From Taenia hydatigena (taxonomy: Eukaryota > Platyhelminthes > Cestoda > Cyclophyllidea > Taeniidae): a stretch of 64,000 nucleotides of DNA. Shown piece after piece: positions 50,426 through 61,432 of this stretch (position 1 is the stretch's first letter; every line of letters begins with the position of its first letter). The notes below the pieces were generated by a model. It saw only the letters and a program-made list of their open reading frames with translations, was not told where the DNA came from and did not search any database. The stretch covers positions 8,875,576 through 8,939,575 of the forward strand of contig JADWOT020000010.1 in NCBI GenBank assembly GCA_036345935.2, given 5' to 3'. The translations under genes and the position numbers were made by a program.

Positions 50426-52941
50426 ATGACCTCCCTTCGACTTTGCTTGATTCTTTTGGCGACCGCCAGCTTACATGGTGACTCCGCACTGACAACTGGT
50501 AAGATGCCCGTCTTCTAATGCTCCACTCACATCCCACACACGTAGATTTGCGCGGCAAATGCGGATGTTGGTTCACTTAGTGAACTTGGCGTGATTAGCT
50601 GCCGTTCCTCCACGTTGAATAGCTTCACGCTGCCAGTGATTCACCAACTACTCCCCCGACTCTTATCATATCACATTAAATCGTATCACCACGCAATGTT
50701 CAAATCATTTTCACGCGAATGGATACAAACACTCAGTTTCTCCATATTCCACCAAAGGTTTTTTTTTCCGTCAGTGGCACTTCTGTTAACTTTGAGCCTG
50801 TCATTGCTCTAGTACATCTGCATTACCTTGCTGGTATTGCATGTGTAGATGTCGTCTTTGAATACACGTAATCAGAACTAACCAACACAGCGGATGAATT
50901 CTTCAGACCTTACTGTTTGGTCTTAGGGATTTACTGCGAAATGCAACTACGGTCGGTGTCTCAACTAAGCACAACAAATGGATCATCCTCACACAATAGC
51001 GTAATTTAGCGTTGTCGATTCAAATCGCGTGCGTATGTGATTTCGCCTTACTTCGGGGCAAAGGCTGTTGCTGCAGTAGATAAATGAATGAAGAAGTGCA
51101 CAACATTGGAATGACTCTCATTGTCGCAAACCATCTTGTCCACCTTCACAGGCATGCGAAAACCCTCGTTCGAGGCCAAATACTACGGAGACATCCACGA
51201 ACTGCACATTTCCATAGAAGATCCAGTGGATGAAGAAGGAGGAGAATTCAGTGGTTACGAGATCCTCAAGAAGGTGGGCAGTCCATTCTCGGAAAAGGAG
51301 TGGCAAACAGAGGTCAGCCTGCCTGCTGCAGAACGAGACTATGAAATGGACGGTCTGCAACCATTGGTAACATACGCAGTTACAGTGCGTGGACGCTTCT
51401 CGCCCAACGTTTATACCCCGTTGGCCGACGCATTGGAATTTGAGGTGTTGCACCCAGGTCCGTCCTCATTTTACCCGCTTCTAGTCTGCTTTTGTCCCAT
51501 CAGTAGTGACTCCTCGATCAACCACGTTCATGCTTTAATTTTTACGTCCATGTCCACTCTCAGTAAGGCAAATGTGCACGCAAGGAATTTTTTCTTCTTC
51601 CTACCACAACTCGACAATCATTCATTCTGCATTCCGTAGCTGTTAGTGTTCCCCGAGATGTGAAACTCGAGGCGATCAACTCTCGCATGATACGCATGAC
51701 ATGGCAGACTCCAACCAGATCCTACGGTCCCATCATCGGCTACACTATTGAATGGAGTCGCAATGGTTGGTGGCAGGCGCCCATCCACGTCTCCTCACAC
51801 CGAGTCTATAACTTCACCAAATTGAAGCCAGGAGAGACCATTTCTGCCTCCGTTTGTGCACGCAGTCAGCCAGATGTTGCGGTGAAATTTGAATACGTTG
51901 GTGCACTCAGCAAAGTGGAGACAGAATCGACGCCCCTTCTGGAAGGAGGTCAGCCATTCTCATCCCCACTATCTTAGGTTGTGTGATGATTAGCAAATGA
52001 ACAAGGTAAAGTGAGAATGGTAGAATTCATACTGATGCATGAAATGCCCCTCAGATTATTGTCCTCCTCAACCAGTTAATGATAAGCCTACAGTGAGTTG
52101 CATGCGTGGAATGCAGGATGCACCAACTTCACATTCCTCTCTCTCTGTCTCCACACACCTCCTCCCAACTCTCCTTACAGGCATGAATCAACCATCATTC
52201 GAGGCAATTTACTACAGTGATGATCGCGAATTGAAACTGAAGATGCACGAACCCACGGGTGTGGTAGGAGAATTCGGTGGCTATGAGATCCTAACAAAGA
52301 GCGGTCCTGACGTGAAGGAAAGCAAATGGCGTTCGGAAGTGGTGCTCGAGGAAGCGCAGCGAAAATACGTAATAGAGGATCTCAAACCATCAGTATCTTA
52401 TGCTGTTACGGTGCGTGGACGCGTGTTGCCTAATAAAGCCAGCGCGATAGCTGACCCATTGGAATTCACAGTGCTACCGTCAGGTTTGTCATTTGGCGCG
52501 CTACTCCTATGCGATTGGTAGCAGCGTTTCATGCATTCACCACCTTGCATGGCATTCCACATTCACCTCCAGCCACAAAGGTATGCATGTGCATTATTTG
52601 CAATGACAAACGATTCCATTTTGCATTGCGTAGAATCGAGTGTTCCACGGAATGTGAAGCTGCGAGCACTTGACCCATTCAATGTGCTTTTGACATGGGA
52701 ACCGCCAGCCAAGCCCTACGGTCGTGTCTCTAGCTACATCATTGAATGGAGCCGAAATAATGCGTGGCAGAAAAGCGTTCGGCTTTCCTCCGGTCGTTCC
52801 TATGTCTTCAGAAAATTGGAACCCGGAGAGAACATTTCTGCCTCTGTGTGTGCACGCAATCGACCAGGGACATCAGTGAAGTTTGTGTACGTTGGTGCCC
52901 TCAGCCAAGTCACGACAGCAATCACTCCTCTTTTGCCATGA
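50426..52941 (+). CDS. G3: secreted protein with four Fn3 domains (A-B-A-B)
   Basis: Predicted exons are 50426-50498, 51152-51457, 51640-51948, 52181-52483 and 52634-52941, giving 432 residues. The signal peptide is MTSLRLCLILLATASLHG-like. The two A domains (KYYGDI, EFSGYEIL, VTVRGR; then IYYSDD, EFGGYEIL, VTVRGR) alternate with two B domains (SVPRDVKL, GYTIEWSRN, FTKLKPGETISASVCA; then SSVPRNVKL, YIIEWSRN, KLEPGENISASVCA). All joins are phase 1. The reading frame ends with TGA at 52939-52941, one base before the donor-like GGTCAGT, exactly where other B exons continue with CAA or CGA. An AATAAA at 53052-53057 follows. The product thus lacks the mucin stalk and tail and is probably released rather than anchored. 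G3 has no domain-I exon: nothing like it is visible in the 653-bp first intron. Confidence 0.85.
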
Positions 52942-53051
52942 GGTCAGTCTACTCCACGTCTCTTCTCAAACATTATGCTGTGACTTCAAATTGACTGAGC
53001 TAATTCAGACTTCGAGTTGAATAGAACAGAACAGAAGAGAACAATTGTGAC

Positions 53052-53057
53052 AATAAA
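53052..53057 (+). terminator. polyadenylation signal of G3
   Basis: AATAAA lies 111 bp after the G3 stop, a normal distance for a short 3' UTR. Confidence 0.6.
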
Positions 53058-53059
53058 AT

Positions 53060-54375
53060 GGGAGCGACAAACTGTCCTTTGTTCATGTTAAGTGCCAGCA
53101 TCAACTCGACTTCAGACAGTCGAACAGATGCAGCCAGTAAGGCAGGCGACGAACCACATGATGCATAGTGTACAGCTAAGTGACGCCTTTGTTTTCCAAG
53201 TTATCATAACAAAACTTGCTTCTGTAGGATAGATGGTGAAGAGTGAGCTATTTGGCCAACGCAGTCTGCCTCGTTCCCTGCATTCACCATGTTTGGCTTG
53301 ACTACTCCACTTCTTGCAACCGTGTTCACTTCGTGGTAGTATTCTCTGTGTGAACCTTCTCCCTATTTCAATTTGTGACTTCAATTAGCACAACCAACTA
53401 TCTCTCGTCAATAAATACTTGTCCCCAAGGGTTTTCCCACAAATGACTTCCCAATTTTTCTTGCTGTATGAAATAAGCAGGAGTGATGTTGTTTGACTGC
53501 TTCAAAATATTTGCGACCTGATTGGACACAAGCACGACACACACACACACACGCATATTTCATTCAAATTAAAAAGCAGCTTTCGAATCTTCACAGCAAA
53601 TGCACCCTAGTATGCAGAAATTCAAGTTGGTAAGTGAACTGGCTTCGACGGTAGGAGAGTTAGTTAGGGAGGGAGTAGACTCACGTATCGTGTGTTGGTT
53701 GGTCAATTGTTAACAACCGACGAGCCACTTGCTCCAGTGACCTGGGTGGCATTCACCACCCAACCAGACAAGTAGGCAGTTAGGTGCACAAAGATGATGG
53801 CCTTAACGTTCAAAACGTGTGATTGAACAGAAAAGTAGGTAAAGGAAAGACTAACAATTCACATTTGGTGGTGACTTTGCAAAATTGTGTAGCCACTGTG
53901 GAAGAAAGGGAAGTGATGAAGTAGTGGAAATGCTAGTTGCGCAGTCTTAGGTCGTTTTGATACAGAATCCGATGTCATTATTCAACTTGAATTGCGTTTG
54001 CTTACGGGTTTGCGCATTCCTGTTGACCACCATTAAAGATTAGGGCAATCACAAGTGGATTAGCAATGGGAGAACAACGTTTCCATGTGGGTTAGAATTG
54101 AAAATGTGAATGTCCTCATCGCAGGAGATCAGACACTATTAAGCGAAAACAGGACTCAAGGAATGCATGCACATAAATCTATCACCTCCTTAATTCGAGA
54201 ACTGATATAAATAGCGAAGCATAGAATTACAACACTTGGCATTAGCATGAGTAAATAACAGAAGTGATGGCGCACCACCACGTACAGTGGCATGCCCCTT
54301 GGCACAGGCGTGACCACTTAATCTGGGTAACATTTTAAATGGACGCATTGTGCCACATTGTTTCACATGTGGCAC
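53060..54375. other. intergenic, (AC)8 only
   Basis: Contains the (AC)8 run at 53537-53552. No coding exon or known repeat recognised. Confidence 0.5.
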
Positions 54376-54378
54376 TTC

Positions 54379-55252
54379 CAATACCGCCGACGATGTGGTC
54401 AGTGTTCAGTCGGGAGTGCGGAATCCATCCTTGCATAAAGTGTGCAGGCAGCGAAAAGGCTGTCACACGTACTTCACACTGTCCATGAGTCGTTGTCTTC
54501 GCCTAGTGGCAACTTCAACGTCAGTGCTTCCAGATTGGACTTGGATAGACAAGACCCACACACACTTTCACAATTACTCTACCATGCTCTCTTTCTTTGC
54601 CCAAAAATGACTAATTGGAAAGCATTGGTTAATAAAACTGTGAAGAGGATGAAACCACCAATGGGATGGAAGAGGAGCGAGGTGTTTACCACATTATCCT
54701 TTGTCGTAGTTTTGGCAATTCACTCACTGTTGAGTCAACAGTACCAATCGCCCAAATCTGGAGTCTTTTACTATCCCCATTTGGTTCGAAATAAAGGTTC
54801 CGTAAGTTACTTCAGTATCGTCACGCTCGTCTCATATACTAAACGTTGCACCTAACTCTGCTAATAATGTTGTTAATTTACTGACGCCTCATGACTCCAA
54901 ATTGTAATGCTAACTGCAGTAAGGCTTGTTGGGATGCTGAGGGAAAAACTCTGTTGTAGGCAGGCAAGCTAAACTAATTCTTGAGCGAGGTATTGATTGA
55001 TGATACTGGGTGGGAGAATCAACCCGCTTAGTAGACTGAAGAAGAATGTAATTGTCGTCGCACGGCTTTCTGACATAGTTGTGGTGGTTTTCCCACTACT
55101 AAGCTGATACCAGCATTCCCACCAACGCGTTGTGCGAATGCGTACGTGACCTCTAGTGACATTCCTAGTGAATAACTTTTGTATATGGTAAACAAAAACA
55201 AAGGGCTGAGCAGATGTCTGTGTAAGCACAGTACCATGCACAGTTCCATTCA
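54379..55252 (+). repeat. R repeat, copy 5, cut by the gap
   Basis: Very similar to copy 4 at its start and to copy 1 further on. A plus-strand frame of 137 codons (54442-54855) is open here, while copy 1 has a stop at 2997-2999 in the same frame. A minus-strand frame (54969-55241) matches that of copy 1. The repeat stops at the N gap. Confidence 0.65.
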
Positions 55253-55352
55253 NNNNNNNNNNNNNNNNNNNNNNNNNNNNNNNNNNNNNNNNNNNNNNNN
55301 NNNNNNNNNNNNNNNNNNNNNNNNNNNNNNNNNNNNNNNNNNNNNNNNNNNN
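55253..55352. other. 100-N assembly gap
   Basis: Exactly 100 N, placed inside an A-type Fn3 exon of the decayed array that follows. Its left side is repeat R. Confidence 0.98.
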
Positions 55353-57665
55353 ATTTGGTATTCTCTCTTAGTTGAAGAGAGGTTGGTCACAGAATTGAAG
55401 CGGTTTCTTAAAACTGAACCACCATTTCGCACAAGGATTGCGAATCCACCGAATCGTCCCTCAACGCCTTCAGGATCGTGCATTAATGTGTTCAGTTCGT
55501 TCGTATCTTCATAGTAAGATGTCTCAAATGTCGGTTGTGCATGCCTGTAACAGAAGAAAAGAGTGCAGCTGGAAAATGTGGCGAACTTGTACTCAAAAAT
55601 CTCTTTCAATATGGGTGAACGCGCAACCACTCGCGGTTTGTATAGAGGATAGAGGAGGCCATCTATTTTCACATTGCGCTAACCAGTTGCGAATCACAGT
55701 ACAGTCTTAGATAAAACAAGTAGAATGGAATTGCCTCGTTTTAAAGCTAACATGGCAACTGTCACATATTTACTGCGGTGACGAACACGTTGAAACCAAG
55801 GCAGAACTGCAGTTTGAATGTGTGCACGAAAAGAAGCGTAAACAGTTTGTTTTGGTCTTAAGTGGGTAAAGTTATAAATTACTTAAGGCGAGTTGAATAA
55901 TTTTCTGCCATCTCTCATCGGGGTTTCATTCGGTGGTACAGTCAGACATGCGACCGACTGGTTTGGCTAGTGGATCCCACGTCATGTTCAACGTGTGGGA
56001 GTGGATTACATGAAGTTTTGCATCTCAAAGGACAGTGAGACCCTTACAATAGAGAATTAAGATGATTGTCATTATCGTGGGAAGGAAAATAACTTTATGC
56101 TTCTATATTTTCCCCATATTAATGGGCATAGTTGCAAAACCAATTAAAAGACTGGAATGATGAATTATGAGTGGCTACTACTAGTAGCACATAGGTAGAG
56201 TATCAGAGGTTGGAATGAGGGCAGACCTGTATATATTACCTCAAAGGCCAGCGGCTCAGCCATCACGCTGAAAATGTCAGGCGATACAAGTCCTCGCACT
56301 GGAATCTCATAAGTAACTGATGGTTTTATTTTCTCCATTTGATATTCTCCCTCAGTGGCGTAGGGATTGACCAATGAGTCCACCGAAATCTCCTACCACG
56401 TCGTTAAGATCGTGCATCGATATGTGAGAATGGTGCGCGTCGCTGTAGTGAGTTGTCTCAGAAGTCTGGTTGTGCATGGCTGAAACAGGTGCAGAGGAGA
56501 TGTTAAGGTAAGGCAGGCAACCGAATATGAAGTGATTTTACCTTCGCACATTCATTTTCGCATCGAATTTCGACGCAATTGGTGGTAAAATGCCTACGTA
56601 ACTCATATGAATGAGTTGAGGGTTTACATCATACTGTTGCTTCGGGGAAAGAAGAGGAGAGTATTCACCTTCTTTAGGTGTGGTTACGGACAGAAAACTA
56701 TTGCAGGACCTAATGTATTTAACTTTAGCCACAACTTCCGGTTGAATGCGTGCATACACATTAGCAGAAGTAGCTTGTCAAGGCTGCAGTTGAGCAAATG
56801 TGTGAAAATTACATTGAATGAGGATTAATATTTTTCCTGTGGTGCATAAACTGGACTCTATTTAATTGTGTAGACAGCAGTGCGGCCGCTGGGTTTAGCT
56901 GGAGTATCCCACGTCATATTCACAGTACAAGGTTGATTGCTTCAAGTTTCCATCCTGAGGAACACCAAAACCTGCAGAAAACAGGGTGAGTGTATTCATA
57001 TTTGTTATTTGGAGAGAAATGAGTTCTTATGTGCCCCATACACCGCCATTTATGCCCACGTAATCACCAGTAACTGTGAAAACTGGAACCTAGGGTTCAT
57101 TGTTCTGGAGCAACTACTGAGTGCACATAAGTAGGCCAGGATCGATTTAAAAGACGGACTTGTGGATATTGCTCCAAACACCGATGGGTCAGCCAACTCG
57201 CTGAATATATTGAGCAGTAGTGGTCCACGTACTGTAATCGAATACGATATTGATGCGATCAGTCCATCTACTCGACATTCTCGTTCTTCAACAGTGGGAA
57301 CGGACCGTCCACTCCCATTAGGACCTCGAAACCACTGAAATCTCCTTTGACGTCGTCTTTAACATTCGTGTAGTATGTTTCCTCAAATGTCGATATTCAT
57401 TTGTGATGGAGCTAATGCGTGGAAAATCTTTACATATTCTATGAGTTCGTATTGCTCGTTGCGATAAACATTATAAGTCGGTACAGATATGGGAAATCGA
57501 GGAGGAAAGACTAACCTCGTGTATGAGTTCCGATCTAATCGAATTCCGAAGAAGGGTTCGGTTGATCGTGCACGAAAATAGAGACGACAACGACATGTGT
57601 GGGCTTCGAATCGGTGAAGTCATAAAATTTGTTAAGCAGAGATGAACACTTTCCTGCCATATGGG
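55353..57665 (-). pseudogene. third, more divergent copy of the decayed multi-Fn3 gene
   Basis: From high to low: B 3' part (57665-57511), A (about 57405-57165, with deletions), B (about 56972-56668), A (56480-56227, 254 bp instead of 303, so frameshifted), B (about 56045-55745, broken) and A (55544 down into the gap; words FETSYYEDTNEL and FGGFAILV, open as far as visible). The order and introns match 18.9-20.98 kb (direct) and 35.88-37.96 kb (inverted), so this is the same cluster duplicated earlier. Confidence 0.75.
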
Positions 57666-58490
57666 TTACGGACTCAACGCTGATACACAGAACCCTCAGC
57701 TATGAAGTCTCAGCCCATAAACGACCTGATTGGGAGGTCGGTAGAATCGAGGCTCCTGGGCAAACAGGTGGCCTAGATTATAATACACGCCACTTTTGAC
57801 TGTGTGATAGCAAATGGCAAATCGTTCCCCTTTCCTTGGGAAATTCTCGCTTATATTTCTTGCTCGAATAAGCGAAAGTGCAACAGAGTATACTAGTCCA
57901 AGGTCAATCACAAAGGCAGCTACTCACAAAAGCACAAAGAGTAACTTTTCTGAAGTTACAGACGTCCTTAAAACTTGCTTGCGAGGCTGTCAGAAGTTAC
58001 GTTTCAACGTGTTGGGTGAGCATGCTGCATGACCAAAGTACCTGACCCTATGCTCCAGCCAATGGCGTGCAGAGTTACGTCGGCTTTCCACATGTTCACC
58101 TGATGACCTTAGCGTTTTCACAGTGGTGCTTACAACACCCCACCTTCTTTAGCGCCTTATTTTCTCTCCCAATTTCTGGTGCGTTGATAGAGTCAGTCGA
58201 CGCCTTGGGCTGTACAAGACTCGTGTGGTGTTGGTTTCCAATCAATTTATTGCAACAATTAGATCATCAGGAGAGTGTGACCAGCCAAAAGGCGGTTCTT
58301 GCCACGTTCCCAATAAACGCGCAAGCCAAAATAGAGTTCTCACACTGCCGTTTATGTTGATGTCAAGTGACATTTGTGGCACCTATAACATTTGGTTTAA
58401 GATGGCCTCACTGATCTATCTGAGAGAATATGACATGATCGGGTCGCGCATACACACTGTACCAAATCGGTTGGGTGAGCAGCACTAACA
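57660..58490 (+). repeat. diverged copy of the arm segment 34.8-35.44 kb
   Basis: The 'gacctgatgacct'-like region (58.07-58.13 kb: 'ttccacatgttcacctgatg') and the preceding 'catgaccaaagtacctgacc' match 35.14-35.22 kb directly and 21.64-21.72 kb inverted. This extends the third cluster copy beyond its exons. Confidence 0.65.
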
Positions 58491-61350
58491 CTCTCAAGCA
58501 AGAAGTGCAAAGCACATCCACTTACTGAGGAAACTACTCCATCAACATCGTGCTAAGTTAGCATGCAAAATCGCGTGATAACCATCTCATCCACTTATCA
58601 TTAGATGATTGACTCATCTGTTTACCCACTTGACTAGTCATCATTTGCATCCTGTCGTTCCTCCATTCATCAGTCGGTGCATTGCGTGTCCGCTCCTTTA
58701 TCCGCTCTTCGAAGCCCATTGGTCACTTGATCATCGCTATCTAGATGGTGCCAAAGGCGAGTTCAAAACTGTTGATTTGGGATAGTGAGTGATGTCCTCA
58801 TTCCTGTCAGGCGTCGTTTTGACTACTTAAAGAAACTGGCATGCATGATGCATCACTTTGACCTGTGTTGGGGAAAGCTATTAAGTGTTTAGACGTTGGC
58901 AAGACGAAGGAAAGAGGTCGCATCCCAATCGGATTTCGGATGCGCGCTTTCTTGACAGCACCATTTTAGCCACCTCGTCATGAGGTTGAGCTCCTCTAAC
59001 GAATGTGAAATTTTAACAAATTTGCGATGCTTCCCGAACTGCACACTTGAAATCCTATAAATTGCTTCAATGTCATGCGCAGAGTGCGTACACATACAGT
59101 TAAGGGACGTTGCAGCCTCTGCAGAATCAGGCGTTACAATAGAAACAAAATGCTCGTGAGGTAGTGGAGAACATCCACACTGTTACGAGGTCAATTCCGG
59201 TGCTTAGACAACCAGTCGGTGAGTCATTTAGTCATTCAGGTGTGATTGACGAGTACAAGTTGTGGCAGCGTTAGTACAAACTTCTACATTCACACCGCGC
59301 TAGACCCAACAGGAGATTAAACAGATGAGTAGCATAGAGAAGATTACGGCATCTTTTTCGCAAAGTAGAAATTAAAACGCGACACAAAGACATTGCGTAT
59401 TTGTTGCATTTACGTCTGCAACTGTTGTTATTTCATTTCCAGTTCAGTAAACAGGAGTGCAACGGAGGACTCTTGACCTCGTCTGCATTACGATAGCTGC
59501 ATCATAGAACTATTGTGTGGACTACGTGAAATGTGCGTCATAAGTGCAAATGGAGTCATCACTGTTCTGCTGAAGAAGGGAAAGAAGAGAGAAATGTTAG
59601 CTATTTGACGATGGAGGTTTTAGAACATGTCAGACTTCCAGTGATGCAGTTGATTAATTTCACCTTAGCTACAGAAAATGTACAAGACATGCAACAAACT
59701 ACGTTGCCTGCCTAATATACCTTACGATGTTTTCTTTAACCCTGCGTTGAACCTCACGTCGATGTAGCCGTAAAGTAAGATCAGAATGCCACAATTTGCA
59801 ATTTTGGTGTGTGGGCAACATTGTAACATGATTGTGTTAAGTAGTGAGTTTGAAGATAGACAGACAAATGGACTTTCGATAGTGGGAAGCAGCAAAAGAT
59901 CTATCTCTCCTCAAATCAATTGCATTTCTTTTACTAAACTGAAACATGGAGATCAATAGGACTCGGGACATTCGCCCACACAAAGGGTTGTGATACCTTG
60001 TCTCCTTATCAATGTGATCGAAGTTATCTCTTTTTCCCTCTTCCTTCGAGGAAACCTATGTTATGCTGCTTAGTTGACCACCTTGAAAGTGCATACTTGT
60101 CATCTGTTTGGCATGCAAATGAACGATTTTACTCCCATCGATAGTGGCTGGAGAAATGGCGATTGAAGCAATTGACTTACGCATGTAGCATTAAAATGCT
60201 CAACAGTCAACTCTATCTCCTAGTATTCGAATGTAAAGGCAGATATTATGACAGAAAATAAATCTGGCAATTAACTCTAAGTCTTAATGAGAAACACGGA
60301 ACTTAAAAGAAGACAGGGCATAGAAGAAACTAATGTGAATGCAAAGATCATCTGGTAAAAGTGTCCAGGAGCCAACGAGATTTCTCGAATTGTTGGTTAT
60401 CAAGCGCCTTCTGGGTAAGCTTGACTGCCCAAACACCATTTTCTTAATAAAGCTTGCAACGCCAGGAGGGTTTCTAATTCCATTTTTATAAGTACCCGTT
60501 GTCGAGGGATTGTTTCGTACACCCCACGCTGTCGCGGCTTAGTAGATTCTCTTTTAGAAGCACTGAAAACCACCTCATTGCACCTCATTGCACGGGCAGG
60601 GCACATAACTGCCCATTGCTTACTCGGTTTGCAAACATGAGGTTCCATCAACCACTAATAGATACTTGTGACGAAGACTACCGGAGAAATCACAGCTGCG
60701 TCAGCAAGACCAAATGCACGCGATTCGAAAAGCGATAACACGGTGGGTGATGAATTACTGCGATCCCAAATCGCCCAAAAATAAGCAAATCTCATTTGTA
60801 ACCACACCGACATAGTGGTAATGTGCTACACAGTGGCCTTTTTGTACTCGCCATTGACTCGGGTCCTATGGGCAATCCAACTAGCTGATTCAAATTGGAC
60901 TACTTCACGGCAAATGGACTCGTGGGATAAGATGTGTGAGGTAACAAACAAACACGACGTGTGCATGAGTGCGCATATTACCCGTGGAATGGATAGTGGA
61001 TGTGGGCAAGCGGATGATGGAAACGTCCTCAGACCGAGCCCAAGTCTAATCGATTGAATGCGGCGACTACCAACCAAATGACCTTAAGAGAAACTAGTAA
61101 ACTACTTTAACGGTTGCCAACGCAATCATCAGTCATCACTGAGGTATCGACAATACATGAGTCCGAGATCCGTGATGTTTCACGAAAACCACGAGGGAAA
61201 TGGAAGAGCACACACATCTGCAGAAGAAAGCTTTTGCACTTCTGCAGGAGTCTCTACCATCGTCCTCAGTACAACCAATCGCACTGCCCATTCATGCACG
61301 ATGATAATGTGCGTGAATAAACAATTCACTTTGTAGGCCAAGGTCGGGCT
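58490..61350. other. intergenic upstream of G4
   Basis: About 2.9 kb with only short unrelated frames. No Fn3 exon or copy of the repeat families seen. Confidence 0.5.
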
Positions 61351-61352
61351 GC

Positions 61353-61390
61353 TTCATAGGCTGATAAGGTTCACTAACTATCCTATAAAT
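61353..61390 (+). promoter_or_regulatory. G4 core promoter
   Basis: TTCATAGGCTGATA (61353-61366), 17 bases, then TATAAAT (61384-61390), 49 bp before the ATG. The 14-base block and the 17-base gap are the same as before G1. Confidence 0.75.
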
Positions 61391-61432
61391 ACACTGTGGA
61401 TTAGGGGTGAATGCAAATTATATCTGTTAGAG

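Noticed and set aside
50499..51151. A hidden domain-I exon in the first intron of G3
   Set aside because: No stretch with the domain-I words or a 303-bp phase 1-1 exon could be found; G3 appears to start directly with an A domain.
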